Assembly (NCBI GenBank): GCA_013289835.1
Contig: JABCZG010000004.1
Location: 62,001 to 126,000, forward strand
DNA: 64,000 nt
Reading direction: 5' to 3'
Origin: Acidobacteriota bacterium
Lineage (GTDB): Bacteria > Acidobacteriota > Terriglobia > Acidiferrales > UBA7541
Part shown: positions 7,477-16,422 of the stretch, one piece after another
Layout: each line of letters opens with the position of its first letter
How positions within the stretch are numbered: the first letter of the stretch is position 1
Translations under genes and position numbers: made by a program
Notes under the pieces: model-generated
Seen by the model: the letters and a program-made list of their open reading frames with translations, nothing else
Told to the model about the DNA's origin: nothing
Database searches by the model: none

Positions 7477-9513
7477 CTATTTTGTGGTTTGCGTTTGTAT
7501 GACAGTGCCTACTGTTAGCAGTAAACGATGAAGCGGCTCCGGGACCGTGAGGACGAACGGGCGGAGAGTGTAGGTGTTTTGGTTTAGAGCGAACACACAC
7601 TTCAGTTCGAACGTTCTTGGTTCACCCGCCTGAGGCGTGAACATCCACTCCTTCACCATTTGCACAGCCGCTGTGCTCAGTAGCGGATGCCCTTTCAAGG
7701 CGTCGACATTCGAGACAGTTCCGTCGGCTGCAACGGACACGTTGAGAACGACTGTGCCCGCGGTGCGCGTCTGGCGCGCAAGCGGCGGATAAAGGATGTG
7801 TGCAGGGCGCGCAAAGTGAAGATCAGGTCGGCCGGCGAACAGTGCGTCGCCGTCGATGTCGCGCCATTCCCTTTTCTTGCCAGCGGGTTCGAATTCGTCG
7901 CCGGGTTGCCAATGGATGAGCGAGGGCTGCGTGGCGGCTTCGAGGCCGAGTTCGTAGCCAAAACTTGCAATTTTTGCGAGGCCGCGGAAATCCCAATCGG
8001 CGCGGTATTCGTCGGCGGGCTGATGGTAGCGATTGTTGACGTAGTCCTTGGCTTGCGCTTCTCCCCAAGCGCGATCGTGGCCGGCGAATTTTGTTCCTTG
8101 GCTGATGGAAAACGAGGGAATGCCGACGCGGGCCAGGCTGAAGTGGTCGGAACGGTAATAGTGGCCCGCTTCGGGCGAAGCATCGGGTTGGATGGCGAGG
8201 CCGAACCTTTTAGCGGTAGATTCCACGACGGGATAAAAGGTGGTGCGCTCGGCGCCACTAACCTCCACATCCTCGGGGATGCCGATCGGCTGCAGGGCGT
8301 CGAAATTCAAATCCAGGATGGGATCGACGGGAAGATAGGCGGACTTTTTGCCCATGTACTCGGAGCCGAGGAGACCTTGCTCTTCGGCGGTGACGGAGGC
8401 GAACAGGATGGAGCGCGGCGGAGCTTTTTTGGTATTGGCCCAGACTCTGGCGAGTTCGAGCAGAATGCCGCAGCCGGTGGCGTTGTCCACGGCGCCGTTG
8501 TAAATCTTGTCGCCGGATTTGGCCGGGTCAATGCCGAGATGATCATAGTGCGCGGTATAGAGAACGGCTTCGCTGTTTTTGCTGGGGTCGGAGCCTTGCA
8601 GCATGGCCAGGACATTGCGCGAGATGAACGGGCGCAGCTGGCTGGTAATGTGCGCTTTCAAACGCACGGGCAATTCGAGGGGCCTGAAATCGCGAGATTG
8701 TGACTGCAGGAAAAGATTGTCGAGATCGAGCCCGGCCATGCCTACAAGTTTTTTCGCGACATCGAGTTGAATCCAGGAGGCCGCTTGCAATTTCGGGGTC
8801 GCATCTTTTTGAAGGTAGGAACGCTGGGTGCCCCAGGAATTGCGGACGACGTCCCAGCCGTAGCTGGCCAAGTCTTTGCGGTGGATAATTAGAGTGGCGA
8901 CGGCGCCACGGCGGGCGGTTTCTTCAAATTTGTAGGTCCAGCGGCCGTAGTAGGTCAGAGCTTTGCCTTTGAAAAAGTTGGGATCATCGGTGGTGGGTTC
9001 GTTCACAAAGAGCAGCGCCACTTTCCCGCGAAGATCGACATCCTTGTAATCGTCCCAGTTATACTCTGGCGCTTTGATTCCATAACCGACGAAAACAATC
9101 GGCGCGTCAATGTCGGCGGACTCGGACTGGCTCTCGTTGTTGGTCACAAAATCGTCGAGGTTTTTGAGCGGGACCGGCGGGCCGCTTGCGGGGATCAGAG
9201 TGAAGGCGGTTTCCGGAAGCGTCTTGACTTCCACCATTTGGACGTCTTGAAAATAGGTGCCTTTGTCGGAGGCGGGCTTTAAGCCGTAGCTTTTGAACTG
9301 CGCGGCGATGTAGTCGGCGGCTTGGTCGCCACCTTTTTGTCCGGTTCCGCGGCCTTCGAGTGCGTCGTCGGAGAGATACTTCACGTGAGCCCGGATTTTT
9401 TTCGGATCCATTTTGACGGACTTGCTATCTTGCGCTGTAGCGCGATCTGATACTTCGAATGCACAAGCAAGCGCGGATAGGACGAACAAGCAGCTCAGCG
9501 CGGATTTCTTCAT
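7477..9513 (-). CDS. Secreted M28 zinc aminopeptidase with PA domain and a C-terminal TonB domain
   Basis: 678 residues. Signal peptide (about 1-27), protease-associated domain insert (about 130-250), then the M28 catalytic domain. All co-catalytic zinc ligands and the base are visible: H322 in AHYDHLG, D343 in GAVDNATG, E377/E378 in TAEEQGL, D405 in NFDAL and H457 in YRSDHFSLA. After the peptidase, residues about 572-630 form a TonB C-terminal-type domain (HILYPPLARQTRTAGTVVLN ... VKEWMFTP), which is unusual for M28 enzymes. Probably releases N-terminal residues from peptides in the periplasm or outside the cell. It lies 22 bases after nrdR on the same strand. Confidence 0.9.
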   Translation of the reverse strand: MKKSALSCLFVLSALACAFEVSDRATAQDSKSVKMDPKKIRAHVKYLSDDALEGRGTGQKGGDQAADYIAAQFKSYGLKPASDKGTYFQDVQMVEVKTLPETAFTLIPASGPPVPLKNLDDFVTNNESQSESADIDAPIVFVGYGIKAPEYNWDDYKDVDLRGKVALLFVNEPTTDDPNFFKGKALTYYGRWTYKFEETARRGAVATLIIHRKDLASYGWDVVRNSWGTQRSYLQKDATPKLQAASWIQLDVAKKLVGMAGLDLDNLFLQSQSRDFRPLELPVRLKAHITSQLRPFISRNVLAMLQGSDPSKNSEAVLYTAHYDHLGIDPAKSGDKIYNGAVDNATGCGILLELARVWANTKKAPPRSILFASVTAEEQGLLGSEYMGKKSAYLPVDPILDLNFDALQPIGIPEDVEVSGAERTTFYPVVESTAKRFGLAIQPDASPEAGHYYRSDHFSLARVGIPSFSISQGTKFAGHDRAWGEAQAKDYVNNRYHQPADEYRADWDFRGLAKIASFGYELGLEAATQPSLIHWQPGDEFEPAGKKREWRDIDGDALFAGRPDLHFARPAHILYPPLARQTRTAGTVVLNVSVAADGTVSNVDALKGHPLLSTAAVQMVKEWMFTPQAGEPRTFELKCVFALNQNTYTLRPFVLTVPEPLHRLLLTVGTVIQTQTTK

Positions 9514-9535
9514 GAATGCTCCTGGGAAAGAGGAA

Positions 9536-10000
9536 TTACTTCTTGGCGCGATCTTTGAGCAAATTCTTCAGCTCGCTCATGAACTCCTGCACGTCCTTGA
9601 AGTCCATGTACACGGAGGCAAAGCGCACGTAAGCTACTTTGTCCAATTTTTTCAAGCGATGCATGATCATTTCGCCGATTTCAGTGGTCGTGAGCTCGCG
9701 CTCGGTAGCTTCGTGGACCACGGCCTCGATTTCGTCCACGATGGCTTCGAGCTTCGGCGTGGGCACAGGGCGTTTTTCGCAAGCTTTCAGCAGGCCTTGC
9801 AGGATTTTTTGGCGTTCGAAACGCTCGCGGCGGCCGTCTTTTTTGATGACCATGTAAGGAATTTCGTCAATGCGCTCGTAGGTGGTGAAACGGCGGCCGC
9901 ACTTAAGGCATTCGCGGCGGCGGCGAATGGTGTCGCCGACGCGGCCTTCCCGCGAATCGATCACTTTGTCGTCAATGTTCGCGCAAAAAGGACACTTCAC
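9536..10000 (-). CDS. nrdR: Transcriptional repressor NrdR
   Basis: 154 residues. Nucleotide-responsive repressor of ribonucleotide reductase genes. An N-terminal zinc ribbon (VKCPFC ... RECLKCGRRFTTYER) is followed by an ATP-cone domain (IPYMVIKKDGRRERFERQK). The GTG at 10000 is the start: the protein then begins as NrdR does everywhere, and GTG overlaps the TGA of the upstream membrane-protein gene by four bases (9997-10000). An open frame upstream of this GTG is simply readthrough of the overlapping gene. Confidence 0.96.
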   Translation of the reverse strand: MKCPFCANIDDKVIDSREGRVGDTIRRRRECLKCGRRFTTYERIDEIPYMVIKKDGRRERFERQKILQGLLKACEKRPVPTPKLEAIVDEIEAVVHEATERELTTTEIGEMIMHRLKKLDKVAYVRFASVYMDFKDVQEFMSELKNLLKDRAKK

Positions 10001-11103
10001 GGAGCTGATTCTCCTTGCTGCGCGGCCTTTTTGCCAGTACTTTCCTCCACAGCTTCCTTTTCGTGCTCCGCCATTTCTCGCAATTTTCCAAGCGAAAAAC
10101 CTTCGCGAATCAGTAGCGGTACACCAGCCAAACTGCAAGCCGCAAAGGTTATGAGCCAAAGCATCATGGATGCCGCCAAAGCATCTTCGCTTCTTACTTG
10201 AAAGATCTTCATGTAAGCAATCGTTGAGACAGCTTGAGAGCCACCACCTACTCCGGGCAGTTGCAAAAGTGATCCTACTAGCGAAAACGCAAGCACAACC
10301 GTGGCATTCAAAAGGCTTAGGGTCGCTAGCTTACCCCCAAAGCTTTTTGCTATCCAAAAATAAATGAGGAGTATAAGGAACCAATGCGTTGCGGAGTAGA
10401 ACAGCGCAAGCAATAGGTCGCGTCCAGTCCGGATCGTTTGCACGCCTTGCGCAAACTCAAGCAGAATTCTCGCAATTTTACTTCGCCAGCCATGCGTCTC
10501 AATCCATCCCTGCAGTTGTCGTTCGAGAAGCGCCGTGCCGTGCAAGCGTAAGTACACCAGTAGGGTAGTAGCCGCGACAATCCCCAAAAAGAGAATGGCT
10601 GCTCCCGGCTTTGCTGCCTTCTGCAATGCGTGCGCGGTATCGCCAGCATCCGGACCTGCGTGAAAACCAAGCAATGCGACGATAGCGATCACCGCCATGC
10701 TCACAAAATCGAAAATTCGTTCCAGCAGGTACACGCCAAACATTCCAGAGACAGGCAATTTTTCTTTTCGTGCGATGAGAAATGGACGCACGGGTTCGCC
10801 AGGTCGGCCTAGCAGTTGGAGTGCTGAAAATCCCGCAAGCGTCATTTTGTAAACATTCCAAAAGGTCGATGGGCCAAGATTCTTTTGAAAAACGGTCCAG
10901 CGGAGTGCCCTCAGCGCATAGCACACGTAGATGGCAATCAACGAAAGGAGTAGAAGGCTGGGTTTGGCAGCGCGGACCGTGTGCAGCAATTCCGTCGCGC
11001 TGAACTCGGAATGTTGCATCATTCCGACTAAGTGGTAGACGACATACCCCAGCACCAGCAGCCCGGCCAGGAGGGCAAGAAGCTTCCTCGACGAAGTTTT
11101 CAT
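9997..11103 (-). CDS. UPF0104/LPG_synthase_TM family integral membrane protein
   Basis: 368 residues with about eight hydrophobic segments. The pattern of an RWTVFQ loop followed by GFSALQLLGRPGEPVRPFLIARKE and LERIFDFVSM matches the YbhN/AglD/LPG-synthase transmembrane family, whose members flip or transfer lipids or are of unknown function. It has no C-terminal aminoacyl-transferase domain, so lysyl-PG synthesis is not implied. Base composition is slightly lower in GC than the adjacent nrdR. First gene of a probable three-gene transcript with nrdR and the M28 peptidase. Confidence 0.85.
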   Translation of the reverse strand: MKTSSRKLLALLAGLLVLGYVVYHLVGMMQHSEFSATELLHTVRAAKPSLLLLSLIAIYVCYALRALRWTVFQKNLGPSTFWNVYKMTLAGFSALQLLGRPGEPVRPFLIARKEKLPVSGMFGVYLLERIFDFVSMAVIAIVALLGFHAGPDAGDTAHALQKAAKPGAAILFLGIVAATTLLVYLRLHGTALLERQLQGWIETHGWRSKIARILLEFAQGVQTIRTGRDLLLALFYSATHWFLILLIYFWIAKSFGGKLATLSLLNATVVLAFSLVGSLLQLPGVGGGSQAVSTIAYMKIFQVRSEDALAASMMLWLITFAACSLAGVPLLIREGFSLGKLREMAEHEKEAVEESTGKKAAQQGESAP

Positions 11104-11159
11104 GCGGTGTTGAGCCTAGCGGGAGGAGACACTTGCGTCAAGTTGCGCCCACACGATGA

Positions 11160-11507
11160 TCAGGCAATTCCCAATAAGGCGGCTATGCGAGCGCGCACCT
11201 GGTCGAGGACGCTTCGCGGAATCTTACCGGCCTTTTGCGCCTGGCGTTGGCGCCAATCGAGATTTTTCAAATGGTCGGAGAGAATCACCCCACCGATGCG
11301 CGACCCTGGCGGAACAGCGACCTCGAAGGGATAACCCTTGGCATGACTCGTGATGAGACAAACCACGGCGAGACTCGTCTTATCATTGTAACTACGAGGT
11401 GAGAGAACAACGGCTGGTCTTCGGCCTGCCTGCTCCCTGCCCGCTTGCGGGGTAAAATCGAGCCAGATCAAATCTCCCGCGTCCGGCACATACTCACCAG
11501 CTACCAT
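11160..11507 (-). CDS. mazF: MazF/PemK-family endoribonuclease toxin
   Basis: 115 residues. Predicted sequence-specific mRNA interferase. Family signature: PDAGDLIWLDFTPQAGREQAGRRPAVVLSP, then VCLITSHAKGYPFEV and GVILSDHLKNLDWRQRQA, with the catalytic Arg/Thr-Ser region intact. It overlaps the upstream antitoxin by seven bases, the usual antitoxin-first arrangement. Confidence 0.93.
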   Translation of the reverse strand: MVAGEYVPDAGDLIWLDFTPQAGREQAGRRPAVVLSPRSYNDKTSLAVVCLITSHAKGYPFEVAVPPGSRIGGVILSDHLKNLDWRQRQAQKAGKIPRSVLDQVRARIAALLGIA

Positions 11508-11743
11508 AACTCTTTGCCCTGCGGCTCACCCCAGTCGGTTTCGGTGTGCAGGTTTTCCGCGGTGATTTCGTGGATCAAATTCTTGAGGGAGAGTGTTCGT
11601 TCCTTCTTCCGCATGCGCACCACTCCCGAATCTTCCACGGCCATTTCCAAGTGGTCTCCCAAGCGAAGTTTGGCAGCCTGCGCCACGGTCTTGGGAATGC
11701 GCACGGCAATACTGTTGCCCCACTTAGCGATCTGCGTTTTCAT
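11501..11743 (-). CDS. mazE: MazE-family AbrB-type antitoxin
   Basis: 80 residues. Starts at ATG 11743 as MKTQIAKWGNSIAVRIPKTV, the SpoVT/AbrB swapped-hairpin DNA-binding domain typical of MazE. An acidic C-terminal tail (ETDWGEPQGKELW) would bind the toxin. An open frame extends 16 codons upstream but covers the operator and is not used. Expected to neutralise MazF and repress its own promoter. Confidence 0.93.
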   Translation of the reverse strand: MKTQIAKWGNSIAVRIPKTVAQAAKLRLGDHLEMAVEDSGVVRMRKKERTLSLKNLIHEITAENLHTETDWGEPQGKELW

Positions 11744-11758
11744 GGGCACTCCATTTGG

Positions 11759-11773
11759 ATATACACAGTATAT
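11759..11773 (-). promoter_or_regulatory. Putative mazEF operator/promoter palindrome
   Basis: A perfect inverted repeat (ATATAC-TGT-GTATAT on the minus strand) lies 15 bases upstream of the mazE start in a short AT-rich patch, and includes a TATACT sequence that could be a -10 box. Position and symmetry fit an autoregulatory MazE binding site. This is inferred; binding is not shown. Confidence 0.55.
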
Positions 11774-11897
11774 ACAATTTACTGCGGACAAGCAATCGAA
11801 CGGCCTGCGGGCGTGCTGCTACCCATTTTCTGGTTCGGTCGTCTACCTGTTCAAGCGTCAAGACCGATCGCGAACAGGGCGCGAGGTTCCCACACAG

Positions 11898-12797
11898 ATG
11901 ATTACGCGGCGAGAAGCAGTGCGCCTCTTGGGTTCAGCGTCCGCCGGGGCGTGGATCGCGCAGATCAGCTTTGACCTTTCGGTGACACCGACAGCTTCGG
12001 CAGCGTCCAAGGACGACGGTACTCCTCCGCTCGCGCCCGGAACCCCGATGTCCCCGGAGAGGGTCGCTCTGATTGACGCGTTCAAGAAACAATCCCAGGG
12101 GCTGGAAACGAAGTTCGAAACGCGCACTCACAAAAGCGACTGGGTAATGCCCTACCGCCTGTTCCGGCCGGAAGCCACCGGCAAGCTTCCGTTGGTGCTG
12201 TATCTGCACGGCAGCGGCGGGCTCGGCGACGACAACCTGAAACAGCTGGGCCTCGGCAATACTTTTGGCACACGCGTCTGGCTGCTTCCGGAGAACCAAA
12301 AGCGTTTCCCCTGCTACGTGATCGTGCCGCAGACCGATCGCGGATGGTCGCGCTACGATTTCTCGCAAGATCCGCCGAAGCCATCTCCTGGATTGGGCGA
12401 AGGTTCGCGCTTGGCGCTGGAGGTCATCGATGCGCTGACCCGCGAGTTCGCCATCGATGAGCGGCGCATTTATGTCACGGGGCAATCCATGGGAGGGGCG
12501 GGCGCGTGGAATATCATCACCTATCGCCCGCAGTTTTTCGCCGCCGCGGTGATCTGCTGTGGAAGCATCTCGACCGAAGACGGCGCCGGTTCGATTGACA
12601 CGCCGCTGTGGAGCTTCCAGGGCGACTCTGACCAGACCGTCCCTGTGTCCCTGTCGCGCGACCGTATCGCGGCGCGTCGCAAAGCCGGCGGGCATCCGCT
12701 CTACACCGAATACGCAGGGGTGGATCACAATGTTTGGCAATGGGCTTACACCGAGCCGGAACTGGTGAAGTGGGTGTTCGCGCAAAGCCGTGGTTGA
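11898..12797 (+). CDS. Tat-exported esterase/peptidase (PHB-depolymerase or dienelactone-hydrolase-like)
   Basis: 299 residues. Begins MITRREAVRLLGSASAG, a twin-arginine-type signal, followed by an Ala-rich linker. The alpha/beta hydrolase domain has the oxyanion region LYLHGSGGLGDDN, the nucleophile elbow VTGQSMGGAGAWN, an Asp in FQGDSDQTVPV and a C-terminal His in YAGVDHNVWQ, so the triad looks complete. The family includes predicted carbohydrate or feruloyl esterases and peptidases. ATG 11898 is chosen because the Tat signal then sits at the N terminus. The next gene follows after 37 bases. Confidence 0.82.
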   Translation: MITRREAVRLLGSASAGAWIAQISFDLSVTPTASAASKDDGTPPLAPGTPMSPERVALIDAFKKQSQGLETKFETRTHKSDWVMPYRLFRPEATGKLPLVLYLHGSGGLGDDNLKQLGLGNTFGTRVWLLPENQKRFPCYVIVPQTDRGWSRYDFSQDPPKPSPGLGEGSRLALEVIDALTREFAIDERRIYVTGQSMGGAGAWNIITYRPQFFAAAVICCGSISTEDGAGSIDTPLWSFQGDSDQTVPVSLSRDRIAARRKAGGHPLYTEYAGVDHNVWQWAYTEPELVKWVFAQSRG

Positions 12798-12834
12798 GGG
12801 GTTATACAGAACCGAAATAAAGGAGCAAAAAGTC

Positions 12835-13860
12835 ATGCTGAGGCGTTTATTGAATTGCTGCGCAGCCACACTCTTGGCCGCCGCCGGCCTGATGGCAGAC
12901 ACGCCACCTCACGTGCAGACCTTTCCTCTTCGCGACACCACCGGCCTCATTGCGCCAACGGTGAAGACGGAAGCGGTGAACTACATGGGACGCAAATCCG
13001 TCCGCCTCACCATGGATGGAGACGACCGCGATGGCCTGGCCCTGCTGCCGGGGACCGATTTTCAGGATGGAGTAATCGAAGCAGATATCGCGTTGAAGAC
13101 CACTGTGCCGCCGGGCGTTCGTTCCCCCGGCTTCGTGGGCATTGCCTTCCGAGTCAGGCCGGATGCCTCCCATTACGAGTTGTTCTATTTGCGGCCCGGA
13201 AACTCGGACGCCCCCGATCAGGCGATGCGGAATCATGCCGTCCAATACTCTTCCCAGCCTGCGTTCGGCTGGTATCGACTGCGGCGTGAGTGGCCGTCGG
13301 TTTATGAGTCTCATGCGGAACTCGCGAAGGAGACGTGGACAAAGCTTAGGATCGAAGTGGCCGGTCGCTCCGCGAAACTCTACCTCAACGGATCGCCCAA
13401 GCCGAGTCTGGTGGTGGATGGATTGAAGGGAGAGGATTTGCATGGTGCCGTCGGGCTGTGGGGCTTCACCAATGAGGAGGCCTATTTCTCCAACGTGCGG
13501 ATTACCCCCGCCGCGCCGCAAAACCTGAAAAACGAGTCTGATGTAGCCGGATCGTGGGAAATGCGTTATTCCAGCGATGCCGGAGGCATGGAAGCGACGA
13601 TGGATTTGCACCGAGACGGAGACAAAGTGACCGGAACATGGTCCGGCCCATTGGGAGACGCCTGCCCGGTCACCGGCACTTGGCGGAGCGGCTACGTGGA
13701 GCTGTCGTTTCCGGGCGAATGGCCAAAGGACACCCCGCAGGGAGCCCCCGGTCCGGTCAACGCCTTCCTAACCGGCTGGATTGATGGCGATTCGGGCAAG
13801 GGCCGGATGCGCGTGGAAGGCCGTGCCGACGGCGGATGGACAGCCAAGCGCAAACAGTAA
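12835..13860 (+). CDS. Secreted LamG/DUF1080-like carbohydrate-associated protein
   Basis: 341 residues with a signal peptide (about 1-21). Residues about 25-220 read as a concanavalin-like jelly roll: DFQDGVIEADIAL, FVGIAFRV, YELFYLRP, WTKLRIEVAGRSAKLYLNG, GAVGLWGFTNEEAYFSNVRI. A second beta-rich domain follows (GSWEMRYSSDAGGMEATMDLHRDGDKVTGTWSGPLG), seen in Acidobacteria secreted proteins. ATG 12835 is preceded by AAAGGAG. Likely works with the adjacent esterase outside the cytoplasm; the ligand is unknown. The 299 bases after it hold no supported gene. Confidence 0.72.
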   Translation: MLRRLLNCCAATLLAAAGLMADTPPHVQTFPLRDTTGLIAPTVKTEAVNYMGRKSVRLTMDGDDRDGLALLPGTDFQDGVIEADIALKTTVPPGVRSPGFVGIAFRVRPDASHYELFYLRPGNSDAPDQAMRNHAVQYSSQPAFGWYRLRREWPSVYESHAELAKETWTKLRIEVAGRSAKLYLNGSPKPSLVVDGLKGEDLHGAVGLWGFTNEEAYFSNVRITPAAPQNLKNESDVAGSWEMRYSSDAGGMEATMDLHRDGDKVTGTWSGPLGDACPVTGTWRSGYVELSFPGEWPKDTPQGAPGPVNAFLTGWIDGDSGKGRMRVEGRADGGWTAKRKQ

Positions 13861-14159
13861 GTAGCGTCACATTGGCGCTCAAAGCTCGCCGCTTGAGGTC
13901 CCTGTTACAAGCTGAACAAAATGCAGGAAAACTGTCGCTACCCCTTGGGCGAGTGCACGCGCTTGTGTCCCAAGCTCGGGGTGAGTAAGATGCCCAGCAG
14001 AACGGTCGGCTGTACGTACTAAAATCTGTAGGGAACTTTTTGAGAGCAGTTTACGTTCCATAGTTGGCAGGCCGAGATGGACTGCCGGGCGGCCTTTGAG
14101 AGAGTGCCGACTCGCGGACACGCCTTGCGCCGTAAGCAGGTTTAGAGGCTGATGATACG

Positions 14160-14729
14160 TTGGAGCAGGATGCCCAACTGGTCCAGCAATGCCTCCAGGG
14201 CGAAGGGTCGGCCTGGGAGGAACTTGTGCGCCGTCATACGCGCCGGGTCTTCAACATTTGCTACCGCTTTACGGGCAACCGCGCGGAATCCGAAGACTTG
14301 TCGCAGGATGTATTCCTCCGGATCTACCGCACGATTGGAAGCTATCGCTCGGCTCATGGCGGATTCGCAACGTGGATGACCAGCGTGACGCGCAATTTGT
14401 TGATTGACCATTATCGTAGAACCAAGAGGGACCGCGTTACCGATTCACTGGAAGACAAAATGCCTGTAGTAGAAAACAAGGAATCGGCGGGGCGGCGACC
14501 CGATGAGCAGGCGCTGCTGGGCGAGTTGAGCGGTCAAGTGCAATCGGCGCTGACGCGGCTTTCGCCGGAATTGCGCGAAGCTGTGATCTTGCGCGACCTG
14601 CAGCAATTGGAGTATGGAGAGATCCAGACGATTTTGGCGGTGCCGGAAGGAACTGTGAAATCGAGAATCAATCGCGGACGCATCGAGCTGGCGCGCGTCC
14701 TGCAGCAAATGGGAGTGCGGCCTTCATGA
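14160..14729 (+). CDS. ECF-family RNA polymerase sigma factor
   Basis: 189 residues. Region 2 is visible as VFNICYRFTGNRAESEDLSQDVFLRIYR and ATWMTSVTRNLLIDHYRR. Region 4 is LSPELREAVILRDLQQLEYGEIQTILAVPEGTVKSRINRGR. The start appears to be TTG at 14160; no in-frame ATG precedes region 2. It heads an operon with a zinc-finger anti-sigma factor and three membrane/envelope proteins, so it probably drives an envelope-stress regulon including its own operon. Confidence 0.92.
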   Translation: MEQDAQLVQQCLQGEGSAWEELVRRHTRRVFNICYRFTGNRAESEDLSQDVFLRIYRTIGSYRSAHGGFATWMTSVTRNLLIDHYRRTKRDRVTDSLEDKMPVVENKESAGRRPDEQALLGELSGQVQSALTRLSPELREAVILRDLQQLEYGEIQTILAVPEGTVKSRINRGRIELARVLQQMGVRPS

Positions 14730-14766
14730 ACGGAGTTTGCAACTCGAAGCGAGCGCGGAGCACGCC

Positions 14767-15450
14767 ATGACCTGGACTTGCGAACAAACCGAAGCGCGCC
14801 TGAGCGATTATCTCGACGGACTTTTGCAGCCCGCCGAGCACACCGCTTTCGACTTGCACGTCAACACGTGCGAGCGGTGCACGCCGCTAGTCGCGAGCGT
14901 TTCCCATGCGCTTGGCGCTTTGCACAAGCTGGAGCAAGTGGAACCATCTCCGCAGCTCGTGGATGCGATTCTGACCGCCACGCAAGGCCCGCAGACCTGG
15001 CGCAGCGCGAAGCGCTGGCTGCGCGGTCTGCAATCGCCGCGATTTGTTTACAGCGTCGTTTCTGTGGCGGCCACGTTTCTTTTGATTCTTACGGCCTCGG
15101 GCTTTTCCTTGCGCAAGCCCAAGCTGGCGGATTTGGCCCCCGCCACGATTTACCGGAGGGCCAACAGCCAGGTGCATCTTGTCTACGCCCACAGCGCCAA
15201 GTTTGTCAGCGACCTCCGCGTTGTGTATGAGATCCAGTCGCGCATGAACGAAAACGAACAGAATCCCGCGGTCCGGGAGGATACCATTCCGCAAACTCCG
15301 CCAAGCAAGGAACCGGGCCGAACCGACGGCACTAATCCGGCGACACCGCGGCAGCAGAACCGCGCCAATGATGTTGCCCGGAATCTGGAAATTCTCGCGG
15401 CGGAATGCCCGTTGCTGACCGGCGCGTTTGGTGAGAGGAGTTTGCGATGA
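14767..15450 (+). CDS. Transmembrane zinc-finger anti-sigma factor
   Basis: 227 residues. The N-terminal anti-sigma domain starts MTWTCEQTEARLSDYLDGLL and carries the ZAS motif HVNTCERC (Hx3Cx2C). One transmembrane helix (VYSVVSVAATFLLILTASGF) follows near residue 100, and the C-terminal part would lie in the periplasm. It starts 37 bases after the sigma gene and overlaps the next gene by four bases (ATGA). Expected to bind the sigma factor until an envelope signal releases it. Confidence 0.86.
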   Translation: MTWTCEQTEARLSDYLDGLLQPAEHTAFDLHVNTCERCTPLVASVSHALGALHKLEQVEPSPQLVDAILTATQGPQTWRSAKRWLRGLQSPRFVYSVVSVAATFLLILTASGFSLRKPKLADLAPATIYRRANSQVHLVYAHSAKFVSDLRVVYEIQSRMNENEQNPAVREDTIPQTPPSKEPGRTDGTNPATPRQQNRANDVARNLEILAAECPLLTGAFGERSLR

Positions 15451-16103
15451 AGTGTGCAGTCCATTGCGAAGTGGACGCCATCGGCTACTGCCGCAATTGC
15501 GGCAAGGCTATGTGTTCCGCGTGCGTCCGCCCGGTGCGCGACGTTCTCTACTGCGAAGATTGCCTCGCCGGAATAGTGGGAATTCCCGCGGCGAGTGTCC
15601 CAATCGCGGCGGGCGCACCTGCGCCGACGGCGTCCAGCGCGTTGCCGCCGCCGGTTCCAGTTCGTTCCTCGCACAGTCCGGCCGTGGCATTTATTCTGGG
15701 GTTTCTTTTCCCCGGTCTCGGCGCGGTGTATAACGGCGAATACAACAAGGCGCTGATCCACATCGTCGTTTTCGCGACACTTATTTTCGGATTGAGCAGC
15801 GACATGGACGGCGGCATGAAAGCGGTGCTTGGTATCCTGCTCGCTGGCTTCATCTTCTACATGGCATTCGATTCGATGCGCGTCGCGGAGGCGAAACGGG
15901 TGGGAACAGCCACCGCGGACCCGCTCGAATCCTGGAGCACCAATCGCCCCCTCGGACCCATCATTCTGATCATCATCGGCGCGCTATTTTTGCTGAACAA
16001 TTTTGATTGGTTTCCGTGGTATCGCGTCCACCAGTTCTGGCCTGTGATTTTGATCGTCGTGGGCATATTGATGTTCCGCAACCGGCTGGACCGGCGCTCC
16101 TAG
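15447..16103 (+). CDS. B-box zinc-finger membrane protein with LiaF-like transmembrane region
   Basis: 218 residues. The N-terminal B-box-like zinc finger spans residues 1-40 (MKCAVHCEVDAIGYCRNCGKAM, then CSAC and YCEDC). After a Pro/Ala linker come four hydrophobic segments: AVAFILGFLFPGLGAVYNGEY (TM2-like), KALIHIVVFATLIFGL, GPIILIIIGALFLLNN and QFWPVILIVVGILMF. The last two match the LiaF/DUF5668 paired helix. ATGA-coupled to the anti-sigma gene. A cytoplasmic zinc finger on a membrane anchor suggests a signal-relay role; that is inference. Confidence 0.78.
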   Translation: MKCAVHCEVDAIGYCRNCGKAMCSACVRPVRDVLYCEDCLAGIVGIPAASVPIAAGAPAPTASSALPPPVPVRSSHSPAVAFILGFLFPGLGAVYNGEYNKALIHIVVFATLIFGLSSDMDGGMKAVLGILLAGFIFYMAFDSMRVAEAKRVGTATADPLESWSTNRPLGPIILIIIGALFLLNNFDWFPWYRVHQFWPVILIVVGILMFRNRLDRRS

Positions 16104-16116
16104 GAGGATTTTTTCG

Positions 16117-16416
16117 ATGAGTGATCGAATTCGTTGCGCTTGCCGCCGCTGCACCATCCGCAGCCTGATGGGCCCTGCCATTGTGATCACCATCGGCGTG
16201 CTTTTTCTGTTGAGTGAAATGATCGGTGGCAATTTTTCCTTTGACCGCACGTTTCCAGTCATCCTAATCGTGATCGGGGCAATTAGCCTGGCATCCGCCA
16301 CCGCTCCGGCCGATGGGCACATTTCCGGAGTGGCGCCGCCAACTGTTCCCGGTACGCCAGGCTCCGTGCCTCCGCCGCCGCAGAATTCTGTCCCTGGTCA
16401 AGGCCAGGGTCAATAG
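16117..16416 (+). CDS. Small LiaF/DUF5668-like membrane protein
   Basis: 99 residues. Cys-rich N terminus (CACRRC), two hydrophobic helices (GPAIVITIGVLFLLSEMIGG and FPVILIVIGAISLASATA) in the same arrangement as the end of the preceding protein, and a Pro/Gly-rich tail. AGGAGG lies just upstream of the ATG. It looks like a shortened duplicate of the LiaF-like module found in its operon neighbours. Confidence 0.72.
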   Translation: MSDRIRCACRRCTIRSLMGPAIVITIGVLFLLSEMIGGNFSFDRTFPVILIVIGAISLASATAPADGHISGVAPPTVPGTPGSVPPPPQNSVPGQGQGQ

Positions 16417-16422
16417 ATCCTT

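Noticed and set aside
7687-8703. Plus-strand open frame of 338 codons
   Set aside because: Antisense to the M28 peptidase catalytic domain, whose motifs are intact.
13879-14121. 80-codon minus-strand frame in the gap before the sigma factor
   Set aside because: No ribosome site and no recognisable motif; not enough to call.
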